Of a stretch of 64,000 bases of DNA, positions 45,851-58,369 are shown piece after piece. A model generated the notes under the pieces. It searched no databases. It was not told the DNA's origin and saw only the letters and a program-made list of their open reading frames with translations. Each line of letters begins with the position of its first letter. Position 1 is the first letter of the stretch. Origin of the DNA: Trichoplusia ni (lineage: Eukaryota; Arthropoda; Insecta; Lepidoptera; Noctuidae); assembly GCF_003590095.1 (NCBI RefSeq), contig NC_039499.1, forward strand, positions 3,100,001-3,164,000, given 5' to 3'. Both the position numbers and the translations under genes were made by a program.

Positions 45851-45891
45851 GGAAAGACCCAATAATAGAGAGTCTATTATTGGGCCTTTCC
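45851..45891. repeat. Near-perfect inverted repeat, 19-bp arms
   Basis: GGAAAGACCCAATAATAGA faces TCTATTATTGGGCCTTTCC with a 3-base loop and one mismatch. It is too short-looped for a standard microRNA precursor and has no T run for a terminator role. Confidence 0.7.
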
Positions 45892-47329
45892 TATATGAGC
45901 TGGTATTATTGTAGGTAATTGTTAGTGGCCATGATGAAATGGTTTAAGATGTGTCACTGGACAATGAGGTCTTGGTATGACTGGTATGATGCTTAGACTG
46001 ACTCATTGAGTAGTAAATAAGACAAGTGTTGTTTAAAAGTATTGAACACAAGTTTCACATGACAGTATTCTTTAGAATGATGGCTTAACAAAAAAAAAAT
46101 GAAGACAATCTCAACACCGGTATTTACCATTAATTAAATGCTAAATCTTAAAAACGAAAACCACGTTAAGAGTCAAAGATAACGAATATCCTTTTGAATT
46201 ACGATCCCTGTTAAAATTCTTGACGATATGGATAAAATAAGTAAATTTGGGTCGGCTTGGGACCGGTTTTCGCGTCTAATTAAGAAAATAATTTGCAAGT
46301 TATTTATGGACTATAAAATAATAAAGAGGTGGACCCCTGTTATCGTGAGTCACAGGAAATTTGTGGGATGCAAATATGTTTAACACTGCAGTTTATTTGG
46401 GAAGGTTTTCGGTATTGCTCTTTATAATTTTAATTAAGATTCCAGGTTTAAGATTTAAAAAAAAAACGAAGCAAAAAGAGACCTTTACAACCAGCCAATG
46501 CGATTCTTTATTTAAAAATAACTCCGAACTTATTTTTCCTAAACTTTGCGTAGGTATTTATACGTAAGTATCACAAATCTGACTATAATATTTTTGATTT
46601 AAAAAGGCAAAGATGTTAAGAAACAATACCTACTAAGAAAACTTTAGCTTGAAAAAACATTACCAAAAGCACACCACACACCAATAACATACAAGATTAC
46701 ATCATAAGAAGATCAGGTACCTAGAATCGAAACATTAAACAATCGACATCCCACATACGATGACAAAAAGCTCGCTAACAATTTTTTATTTGACTTACAC
46801 AAGAAAATGTAACAATAGCGATGATACAAACGCTGCATATATCAATAGAAAACAATGAGGTCTATTAGAAACAGTATCAGCTGTTGAGGAATTCATTTGA
46901 AGATGATTTATTGATTGGAATTATGTACAGTCGAGTTCATAAAGAATAGCACAGACAAGGATTTAAAAATTGTCAGTGAAAGCTCAATTAATTGGATCCA
47001 ACCTGTACTTTAAAATCGGTCAAATGCAAGTTTGACTTGCAACAGATTCAACCCAAAAAACGCTAAGGAAAATATTTTTTGGAAGAAAGTGAGTCATCTA
47101 GCAAAATTTTGGAAGAAGCAAACCTTGCTTAACCTCGTTGCTTGCTTAAAAGGGATAATAATACATCATCGAGCTCGACTGTACAGCGGTAGCTGGTATT
47201 GACATATGTTTGATTGAATGTCTCGGGAATAGAGAACGTATTTGTTTGTTTAACTTCTTGTAGCTAGAAGATGTAGGTAGATGTGTTTCTGCATCCATAT
47301 TAGGGTTTTGTCAAGTTTGCTTGGTGTGG

Positions 47330-47500
47330 CAGGGAATTTCAGAAACACTCACGTCAAATGACGTACAAAGACACCCAGATTTATAACATGTTTACCCAAA
47401 TCACCCAAAAAATAAACCTTGATTTACGCAAGGATCGAACCCACGGCAAATCGTTTACAGTAAGTAGGCTTGTCCGTTCACACAAATATGGATTGGTTCC
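47330..47500 (-). repeat. Degenerate tRNA-derived SINE (family 2)
   Basis: ACGTACAAAGACACCCAG and ACGCAAGGATCGAACCCACG keep the body and B-box order of the 45271 copy. The remainder is heavily diverged. Confidence 0.55.
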
Positions 47501-47990
47501 GCAACTACGCAAAAATGTGGAAATCACTTTGATAATAGTTATACTATTATAGGCTTTCTAATTCATTGTTTTATTGAATATAAACATAGTGAAACTAATA
47601 ATACGCACTCAATCATTCAGTACAAGCGTCACGAAATAAGCAAGACAAATTGCCATTTATCGAGAACTGTTTCAAAATAATCTCTAATAGAATATCTAAG
47701 AAGGAACATTAATCGAATTTTGTTTATAAACAAACGATTGATCGATGATTTACAACTTGAGTGAAGTACGATGACCTCTAATGCTCTATTTTATGTGCAT
47801 TTTTGTTAAGAATGTACCTCATAAAGAGCAACAGTGGCGATGTTTCTTTTACGAGCGCTGAAAAATGCGGTATCGATGGATATTTAAAAAAGTTCCGAAG
47901 CAAAATTTTACTGTCATTGATTAGTAATCAAATGGGATTCTAAAGGCTTCTATCGGAGCGATGGGGGTCTACTACCACAACTTAAAGTAA

Positions 47991-48060
47991 AACTGTTGGA
48001 GTGAGGAAGCGAGATAGTGCTCTACTTGGTGTGTGGCGGCATCCCTTTTCCACTACTGTA
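47991..48060. repeat. Dispersed ~60-bp imperfect palindrome, copy 6
   Basis: TGGAGTGAGGAAGCGAGATA and GCATCCCTTTTCCACTACTG flank GCTCTACTTGGTGTG. The arms pair imperfectly. Confidence 0.5.
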
Positions 48061-48064
48061 AGTA

Positions 48065-51000
48065 TTGCTTTATGATGTGATGGTAAGCTTCTGGTCAATT
48101 CCGATGCCAACAATTCCTTCAATTTGATTTTATCGTCGTTTGACAGTCGACGTCGGCAACTGGCCAAGGAATATCTCCTCGTACTTCAAGTTTCATGTTT
48201 TTTACGAGCTCCGGCTAGTTTATGAACGGTGGACAAGTTTGAGATTCAGCTGATAGTGACCTCGTTTTAGTTACTGTGCCGCCAAACAAATGATGTTGAA
48301 TTTGTCTCTTGTAATCGGCAGAGTTGATAATAAGGAATTTTCTTATTGATTTTCGGTGTAATCGTAAAGTTCGTATGAGAACATTGTCTTTAGAACTTTC
48401 CTCTAGGAAACTAACCCGATAGAAGAATATAAGAATGTTTACCGAGTCCCAAAAACTACAATTCCCTCACTACCTTTGCCTAAGATTGTCCAAAAGTGAG
48501 AAAAAAAACTTAGAAGCATACAAAAAAACATCAGTGCATTTATGAAACGCGCTTATAGGGTTAATGGCAGTGCTAAATTTCATTCAATAATATCCATTAA
48601 AAGTCTAGCTTATAAAATACCAATCCAACCTTCCAATCAAGGCCGGGCAATGCATCGGTATAAAATATGAGTATCATCGACAGGCCACCTGTTCGCAACA
48701 GGATTTATTTATCTTGTGGACCACTCGGCAAGTCAATAGCATAGGAAGTGCTTATCTAGCTTCTATGACAACATATCATTACGACTCGACTCGTGGGGGC
48801 CTGTAGAACTGTATGAAAACACTTGAGTGAATATATAAGCATGTATTTATATTAGTAGGTATGGAGTTACATTGTTACTTCAAACTTTTTTTTTTGTAGA
48901 GGCTAGAAGTTCGTATCTATTGATAATTGAAGCTGGTGTTTTGACGAATATTGGTCGGTTTTCTTTGTTCAAGTTGGCAAAATGATTTTAAAATATGTAA
49001 TATTGTTACTATGAAAGAAGGTCATTAATTTATCGAGGGTATAAAACTGTTTAGTACTGAGTAAGCCTGCATAGTGTAAAAGATTAATGTTCGTTCTTTG
49101 TTTAAAAATGAAAGCCTTTGCTAGTGGGTTTCGTGCAAACTATTAATAAATCGGCAAGACATTATTCTTTAACTCAAAACATGGCCCATGAATTCATGAA
49201 AGACGTTCAAATTCGCCATCGACTCGAACAAGTTTTTGAAACAAAACGAAATCGGTCAATGAAGATTTCGGCTTGCAACTGATTCAGAACGAAGATACAG
49301 TCCTTTGATGATGCCGCCTTTGATAAAACAATTAACATAACAAAATACAGAAGGACCGGAGTTACTTATTCATTGACTTCATGTTATGTAAACGGTATTA
49401 ACTTATAAAGACAAACTTATTTGCGTCTCCATGTTTGATTGTCCGTGATTTATGATAGAAAGAGATAGATATCTGTAATAGCTTTCCTGTATCGGGATGA
49501 CATTATTCTGCGGGTTTTTATTTATGTAAGACTGTGACATTGTAGTGAATGGTTTTAATTTAGTTTAATTTATTAATGTACACAATAGATCTATTAATGC
49601 ACAGAGATTTTTTAATGGTATAGTTGTGTTGAAATTAAAGGCGCGTTGCTAGTTATAGTTACATAATAAATAATACATCAAGTAATAAATTATGAGACTT
49701 ACTTACTAGTGAGTAATTAAAGTTTGTAATTTTATTTTTGATACTTAAATTAAGCTCGTTTGCTGAGACCCTGAAAAGAAAATAATCGGAGTCTGTAATG
49801 TTGATTACTTGAAGCATCATTACTTGAAGTTTATTGAATGCACAAACTAACTAGTCGAAACACACATTTGAAAAACAAAACAATAGACACATTAAATTTC
49901 ATATTATCAATACAACATTGTTCTTATTAAAACCACCTTCGGTATTAATTATACATTTTTTCTTGCGAACAGGCTCCTCAAAGGGTAACATGCATCGTTG
50001 GCGCTATTTATAAACGTTCCGTTTATGTTTTTTTTCGTCGTCGCTTCACTTCTGTGCGCGCGCGCACCTGCCGGCGTCTGCGCATCTTATTGGTTGGGTG
50101 TAGAGTCAATAACATCTATGTGAGGCCACCCTTACGGCTGTTTTCTTAGCCCTTATCTTGTTTTGTGTGTTGCACCTGATTTTGTTTAGATTTGTTGTCC
50201 TTTTTTGTTTGTGATTGAAGCTGTGTATGTATGTGGATAGAAGAAAGGATCTCGCGACTGTATTGTGTAATGTGTGTTGGTTCGGGTTCGATTCGGGTTG
50301 TATTTGCGTATCCGAGTGAATTGAGTCGTTGTAAAATTTTGGTACTATTTTTAACTGATCACTGTAGTTCAAAAATATATTATGTTCTGGTTTATAAATA
50401 AAGAAACATTTATATTACAACAGTATTTACTTTATTATCATACTTCTAGATGGTTCCAAGATAAATTATCAAAGTGTAGTTTTCCAGTAACTTCGCTAAG
50501 ACTTTCAGTTAAATAACCATTTATTCTAGAAGCTACAAGAAATGAGCTTGATTAATTAATCAAAGCATTCCAAAGCACGATTAATTATAATGTAATATTT
50601 TAATTACTAAAAACTTTTTTGATATCTTATTTGGACATTTGAATGTAATAATAAAGATTTGAGATACTGTGTGCTAAATACCTTCACATGAAAATAAGAT
50701 ATAGAGTTATAAATAATATAGATATGTCAAAACCCAGTAGTTCTCTGGTCGATTCTGTTATCTTTACATCTCTGTCAAAATTCTGGGTTTAAATTTAACG
50801 TATAAGGTGGTATGCTACTGGGTAAAATAGTTTGATTATGTTTTACTGCATTTAGAGCTTACAGGGATACAATTTGAAGAGTTATGTGAAAATTTCAATG
50901 AAAATTCAATAAAATAATTTGAAAATTGTTATTGTACAGTACTCGTCCAATCAATTATAATAAAACCATAACCATAACGCTCATTAAATAATCGAAATTC

Positions 51001-51865
51001 ATTAAAATTATCCTTTTTTATTTTAACACAAAACTAAAAAAATAAATGTTTATGTCTCCTTGCTTTTTAATACGTTTTAAACTTTTCTATTCACTCAACT
51101 CAACTAGAACAAAAAACCCCAGAGACCAACAATCTTTTATCCAAGTACCTACTACCTACTTGTATATGGACGGCTACTTTACACAGTCAGAGATTGACAA
51201 TCGTTGATAACATTTAGCCGTGGCCGTCTGAAGCAAGCCATTAAACAAATGGACAGATTTAAGAAAGCAAAGTGATGTTGTGATACGTCGCTCAAATAAG
51301 ACAGCCTATTCTAAATGGCCAGTTATTTATTTTACTAGTATTGTCATTCAAAAAATAATTAATTGTTCTTTAAAAACAAATGAAACGTGATTTGTTACTT
51401 TTGAGCATTAGAAAGAGGTTTTATTAGTTGCTATGATTTGTATCAGTATTGTTGTTATTTTTAACTTGAGGAATGATATTTTTTTTTCATAAGTAAGGGC
51501 AGTGATATTTACAAATTTAAAAGGGCACAATTTGCACTTGTTAAAAACTGCTACAATAATTTGGTGAGTGTATAACATGTGAATACATCTAAATCAATAT
51601 TTGTATGAAGTGTAGGACAGTTTATAATTAAAGTGAAATAGTTAGGTTTTATTTTAAACCACATAACACAAAATTTTGATGTTATTTTTATTGCTGCGTA
51701 CTTAAACAAATGAAAGGTTATGAACATTGTAATCTTAAATCAAGCAGCAAGCACTCTCTCGATTAAAAATAATAACAACTCAGCCTGGTTTTAAGAAATT
51801 GCAATAAATATAAAAAGTGCCGTCTTTACTCCGATCTTAGGCCCTACCACCAACTACTAAAGCAC
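48065..51865. other. Intergenic DNA with one CpG-rich patch
   Basis: A GC-rich patch at about 50036-50100 contains a (GC)n palindrome, GTGCGCGCGCGCAC, and an inverted CCAAT box (ATTGGTT). It may be a promoter, but no exon can be attached to it. No other feature is supported. Confidence 0.4.
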
Positions 51866-51870
51866 AATTA

Positions 51871-51930
51871 TTACTGTTGTGGAAGAGAGACGAAACTATA
51901 CGAAATGTAGAGTGCCATCTCACTTTTACA
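51871..51930. repeat. Dispersed ~60-bp imperfect palindrome, copy 7
   Basis: TGTTGTGGAAGAGAGACG faces GTGCCATCTCACTTTTACA across CTATACGAAATGTAGAG. Confidence 0.55.
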
Positions 51931-51934
51931 TGAG

Positions 51935-54900
51935 TAAAATGATTTCTTTAAGAATGAGTGGTAGGGGTCATGTTGTATGTTCGTCTGATGTAATTAAGCT
52001 TTATTATTGGAAATTAACTTTTTGCATTAGAAACGGCTTTCGATCGACAAATGCAGTGTAATTAGTGTGATTAAGAATGGCGTTTGTGAACCTCCGTGGT
52101 ACAAATTGGTGTAAGTTTCTCGGATCGGTAGTTAGGTAATGTTTGATGTGCCGACTGGCGCAGATGTTGACTTCGTTATTGGAATGTTTCATTAAGCTTT
52201 TTAAAACGCTATAAGTTAAGCTTCTAAGTGATTGGATATGCCCAAAAAAGGAAACTCCTATTTAGACATAACAAGTTAAATTTTGGATCTGAGCTGAAAA
52301 TACTGAGGACTTTTTATTAGGTTTTTTTTCTGTTACAGTTCAATTGAAAATAACAGCCTATAGTTGCGATACTGCTATAAACCTATTTCCGTACTCTCAT
52401 TTGTAATGAAGTTACAGGGTAACATTAATGCTTACCTAATAATTATACATCAGTAGGCAGATAATACATGGTATCGAAAGCGCACCCATTCTATTTCAAA
52501 ATACTGAACAATTCTACAAAAGCTTAGGTGTGGTCACAACAACGAGATATTCAAACTCTGGGCAGTATTTACTGCGACGTTGCAACGGGAGCAAGTAATA
52601 GTCTATGCCAACAAGTTACCACTAACCAGTTATTTCCAGTTTAAGTACACCTTGCGTATTATCTGTCTGTTTGGTTGCTGCCGTGGAAGATTTTTTGCTA
52701 AGATACGCTCCTACAAGTACAAAATTATATATTATCTGCGAAAGCACTGAATTGTAGAGCGACGAAAAACAAAACAAGATCAGCTTTTTTTATGCTTGGA
52801 ATTAAACTGGTTGGTATTCGGCCGAATAGAAACAGGTGTGACTTTAATTTTAAAACATTTTGAATATATTTTTTTTCGAAAAAAAAAAGAAAAAAAATAT
52901 AGTAATTTGAATTTCAGTTTACCTACTCATGCCATTTCAATGTAAAAAAATCATGATGGTTCAGAACTTTAAAGTTACTCCATGAGATATATTATTTGAA
53001 TTAAATTACTTTCCAAAACGAATAATTAGAGTCGACGCACTTAAATAATAATATAATACTTAAGTTATTAACTGTTTTCAATTCACAAAATTAACGAAAT
53101 TTTGAGTTAAATTACTAATACCCAAATTAATTACAGATTAGACGCTGTTCAGAATCGATAAAGTTTCTAATGTATATCCGAGAACATTATTTAGGTTTTT
53201 TATTATGTTTTGAAGGCATAAACAGGTACTTTATAATTTAATTAACTGACATAATGATAGTTTATATTGAATACGTGACCTATTGTGATCTCCACCTGAC
53301 CTATTTGATTACTTGAAGTTTCGAATAATCATGTCGCAAAATTGAAAAAGTCTTAAATACAAAATATGTTCAAGTCATAATAAACCAATAAGAGTGATAT
53401 TATTTATGTTTATTTATTTTATTAATGATTATAATTGTCAATAAGATGTGCGATACCGGATTCCAATTTTAATGAAGACATTGAGCCCTGCTATTAAAAA
53501 AAAAGAATTTGACCGCATGTCATCTAGTAAACGATGACAAATGACATAACAATTAAAAAAAAAAAACTAGTTCTAAATTCAAATCGTGTAGCTCGGGGCA
53601 TCCATGAGTCCAATTAGTAATTTTTTTTTTATATAACCGGCGTTTATTTTTTGTTTTAATTCGTGTTTACTACAGATATTCTCTATTTTGCCATGAGTTT
53701 TTTTTGTTATTTTTTTATTAAACCTAGCTCTGGTTGGTTAGCAATTTGCTTGAAAAGATACACCGAAAAGGCTAACACAAATATTATAGCAAATATTTTT
53801 AAAAATGATTTTCATTATTATTTTATACACAAATACGCAAGCTGCAAAAAAGAAAACGCTCAGTTATTAAGAAGATTTAAATATTCATTTCCCTTTGAAA
53901 GTAACACTTGCACAAAAAGAGCAAAACGTAGCTGACATGGTGCTTCCTTACCCTAATCCAACTACTTACTCTTTTGTCCGGCAAAATACTTCAACATGCC
54001 AAAATATCCTTCATCTTTATGATGCCACGACCTAAATTTATGTCGCAGCATTTACCTCAAAATTATCTCTCTATTTAGGCGGAACTTTAAATGATATTTT
54101 CTGAGGACAAGCAAAACTCGTCCTTACATTCCTTAAGTTTTGTGCTATTTTCCTTTGACAGTGTAACGACAGGTGATTTTATTTTTCGGTAAAATGTGCC
54201 ACCACCCTGCTGCATTTAAATATAATGACACAATGAAAAGGCTAAATTTGTCGCAATACTTGGAGGATTTTGGTCTTTTCTGGCGTTGACATGTCGTGAA
54301 CGAAATTTACATTATAACCACATTTACAACGGATTATGAGGTAGTCGAATAGTATAACAAAGAAGGTAAGAAGCTAATATATAATTGACCTTTTGTGTAA
54401 TCCTTATTTCTTTATTGTTTTTCGAATACCAGTTTTCAGCCATGCATATTTTGGGTAGTCCATTTCAAATCAACTGAATGCCGTATCAACAAAAATTTTG
54501 CTTGAACAAAGACATCAAAAATATCTTGCTTCAATGGACAATATGCAAGCACTGATGTACCGTGGGAACTCGCAACACATCATATTACGGGTCGAGTAAA
54601 GAGTTCACGGTAGTAGCCATAGACAATGGCAGGAACCTCCTTCGTTCCAACGATTTGTCACGGCGTGTACTGCGCACTTGTCTTCGTCTCATTATTGTTT
54701 AACACACAATTGCGTGGTGGTACCTGATGTTCAGTGGACCGCGAAAGTACAAGAAAATGTTAGAATTTGAAAAGTTATAAGTTATCAACAACTTAGTGTC
54801 AACAAATCAAATTTTTTTAGGGGTGAATAACAAGCGGGTTTTTTCAAAGGCTTATTTCTTGATAATGACGGTCTTCCACCAGCTGTCAAAATTCATTTAA

Positions 54901-57125
54901 ATCCTTTAAAGATATACGCGCCATCTCCTATAGATATGCTTAAAATTCAATCTAAAATATTACCTTACATTCGAATTCAAATCGAACTCGAATCTTACTA
55001 GTTCCGAAGACAAAGGCAAAAAAAAAACAACAATCATTTAAATAGCCCATCAAAAACGCAACTCAAAATTAACATACAAAATCGTTTAGTCCAAATCCAT
55101 TAGAAAGAAGTCTATTAATTTCGATCTAACAGATAACATAGTATTAGAAAGGATGTATCGCAACAACTGAATGATGATTGACACTTTAATTGATAAACAG
55201 ATATAAGCACACTGTCTGAACCGTTGCATATAAATTCTAAGCAAGCGTCAGATCTGCTACAGATACCCTGGCATTACTGTGTCAACGGGATAATTTAATT
55301 CGCCCACTCTAACCTGACCTGCACTGACCTTTCAATAGGTCATTTCGTAATGAGGAATAGGAAGGATTAGGTGTCTGGGACACTGGTTTTGGTACATTCG
55401 AAGGTGTGCGTGGTCTTCAATGCAATGTAGAGCTTAGTTATACTGACAAAGAGAGGACACGTGGGTCTTTGTTAGTGTGCCTGTCCTTGGTATGAAGGGG
55501 TATCAACAAAGCTTCCAGCAGATGTTCGGTTGTCGTATGATTTGGGTCATCTTTTTACGGATTTCATATTTAATGATCATGATTTATTTTTGGATGGTAC
55601 ACGTGTTTTATGTTATTAATGCCTTTATTGGTGGTGTAGATTCCGGTCTAATTATTGTGTGGCTTCTTATTTTTTTAATATAGTTTTTTTTGTAAAAAAA
55701 ATCCTTAACACGTTTTTTGAGGATATCTGGTGCGCATTATCTTGCACATAGCTTCTTAATGATCAAAATTTTATGTTTGACTCCCTTCCTAACTGTATTT
55801 CTATATTTCTAAGCAAGTGTATCTAATCTTGAACAGTATTTAACACACATAATGCAATATAAACAATCAACTATTTCAAAACTTTTGCTACACATTCCAT
55901 TACTTGAACAATATCAGGGTCACGACAATTTGTAGTAGCCAAGCATTACATCAATGTCTCGACTTAATGTCGTTCTACTATTAACCCAGTTTCTAAAACC
56001 GCTGTTTATTTATCTAAATTGAAACTGAAAGTGCCTTTGAAAGATATATCCCACCAAAAATGTGTACAAGTACAAAGAGGCCAAGTCGAGTCCATATGGC
56101 TTGTACTGTCAAAAAATTATCATTACTTATGTAGAGTCAATTTTATGCTCTGTATGGTTTAATTATACAAGCCGGCTCTTCACAAATTCCACACTTAATT
56201 CAAAATACCTGATTTGCTACCGAAAAAGTTCAAAAAATGAATTCAACTTTTTTTCGCTACATATTTTTGTTTGTACCAACATATCTCTCTCCTTGGCGGA
56301 CCGCTACCGTGCCCCCACATTCAATGGTCGTGGGAAGAGCTGAGCTCTTGACGTCTATATTCCGAGTTAGTCGATCCAGATGTTCGCTCCTATCTATAAT
56401 AAGTTCCTTCATACTATAAGATCGTATACTTACACATGTTCAGCACTTACACTTAAAGATAGTTTAATTGTTTTATCTTTTAAAGTTCGAGCCGGTTACC
56501 GATTTTTTTAAGCTTATGCTATTTCAATGTCTTTATTAAACTTGGAACCGTTTTGAACCACTTAGTCCTTATCGCTTGAATTGGAAAAATATTAATGAAA
56601 AATGTTATCATTTTTAATTCTGTAATTTAAGAGTCGACTCTCGTTTGATGAGTATCCGTCAATCGTCATTTATAGATATAGAACTGTTTTTTTTATAAGG
56701 AAAAAAGCATTGAAGCTCGGCATTGACTGTTCCGTTGCTTGCGTTGCTGAAGCTCAATTTTCATTTACGATACAGAGCCTTACTAATCGAGTTCCACTTT
56801 TACCCTTTGGGTAGGGAACCCAGAAAAAGAAACGACGTTGAAAATTAAAAACTGAACATTTCCACATTTTTATCATAGATTTCTGGTACTTAAATAATTA
56901 TAAATGAATTCGTTCATCAAGTTTAAGCTTCAACAATTCATGCGACTATAATTCTTCTTACTAACTATTAGCTTTTTACATTGTTGGCTGTCACTCGTAT
57001 CCGCATGTCATGTCATCACTGACAAGTTATTTAAAATTCTCCTTACCCTCAAAGGAAAAACCCGCGTCCAGATATGAATGTTTAATGATTATTTTATTTA
57101 TATCAACCTCTTTCCTATCACCTCT
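51935..57125. other. Intergenic AT-rich DNA
   Basis: No gene is supported. A TTTTTTTTCGAAAAAAAA palindrome lies at about 52869-52886. A short TTTACCCTTTGGGTAGGGAA block at 56799-56818 resembles an RTE-type 3' end. The open frames at 53663-53935, 55477-55683 and 56062-56343 show no family features. Confidence 0.45.
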
Positions 57126-57130
57126 TTAAC

Positions 57131-57190
57131 AAAGACTGTGTGACAGAGATGCCGCTCTACGCCATATAGTGCCATCTCACTTGCGCTTTC
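57131..57190. repeat. Dispersed ~60-bp imperfect palindrome, copy 8
   Basis: GTGTGACAGAGATGCCGC and GTGCCATCTCACTTGCGC flank TCTACGCCATATA. Confidence 0.5.
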
Positions 57191-57630
57191 TGTTTATTTA
57201 GTTCATGGTTCGCTGGACAAATAGTCACGACTTTCAATTGTTTATCGTCGTGCAAAAACTGTCACGATAGAACATGCGCCGTGATACGATACCGATCGAT
57301 TTGTTGTCGTTTCCTGCGTATTAATTTGTCTAATCTATATTAATAACAATCAATGTAGTACAATTCATAACTTGGACGATGCCTGTCAGTTATTTAATAA
57401 GTACTCATAGAGAAGTACTATATAAATATAAAATGATAAAAATACAGTGATTTATAATTTCGATTGATTTTGCTTGAATATTAATGCACTAATCCCCGAG
57501 TCTGAAACTTAAAACAATTTATCTATATCAATTGAGGATTTAAAGACAAAAAAAAGAATCTGGATTATATTTTCTTTCGATCAGACATAATTAACTCATA
57601 ATAATTAAAAAATTACTTTTCTTTAATTTT

Positions 57631-57754
57631 ACTTAAACTTGTCAATTTCTCCGTTGTTTAAATAGTTCTTTTCAAGACATCGCGAGTATCGACTAAACTT
57701 GAACATTGTTTCGTTGTTTAAATAGTTTTCTTCAAGACATTGAAAGTATCGACT
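57631..57754 (+). repeat. 60-bp tandem duplication, two copies
   Basis: CGTTGTTTAAATAGTT, CTTCAAGACAT-type and AGTATCGACTA blocks recur with a 60-bp period (CGTTG at 57652 and 57712). The copies differ at several bases, so the duplication is not recent. Confidence 0.75.
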
Positions 57755-58124
57755 ATAACAATAACACGCTATAAAAACAGAAGCAGCTGTTATTTTATTT
57801 AGCAAGCAGCGGTTTTTTTATTCAAATATCTACATGAACTTTCCAAGCCCACATGCGACTAACAATTACACGAAACTAGAACAAGGTTGTATGAAATCGA
57901 TACTAAATGCAGTTTACTTATTCATTCCATTTCATTTCCGTCTAGGCCAATATAAACATGAAAATAATCACATGTAAGTATAAGTAGCCCATGGGACTTG
58001 GGCACAGGCTTCTTCCCGATATAGAGAACATTTGATCATTGTTCACCACCTTAACTTACTACGGGTTGTCAATTACAGTATTTGTAAACTTTTCTGCCCA
58101 AATTTTTTCTTTGCCTGGGCCCCA

Positions 58125-58368
58125 ATTCTGCTATTTACAATGGCCGATGAATGAATGAAATTTGGCTTAAAATGTCAATTTTCGAATTCTATTAAGAATT
58201 TTTCTACACAATAATTAGAAATTCAGTACGGGAAGGTACACTCATGGTCAATACAATTAACTTCCATTTATTGTTTTGGCAATAATTAATAGAATAGGAA
58301 CAATTTCAAAGTTAATCCAACTGCTATTCATTCATTGGCCGTATAAATAAAGCAGAATCGGGGCCCTG
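58125..58368. mobile_element. MITE with ~40-bp terminal inverted repeats
   Basis: The left end GGGCCCCAATTCTGCT (from 58127) and right end AGCAGAATCGGGGCCC (to 58366) are inverted copies. The similarity extends inward through GGCCGATGAATGAATG and CATTCATTGGCC. The interior is AT-rich and non-coding. No clear target duplication is visible, so the superfamily is open; an end read as CAGGGCCCC would suit hAT. Confidence 0.75.
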
Positions 58369-58369
58369 T

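Larger units (their letters stand above)
45460..47985. other. Intergenic DNA
   Basis: It contains a near-perfect hairpin at 45851-45891 and a SINE remnant at 47330-47500. The rest is AT-rich with no gene support. Confidence 0.45.
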
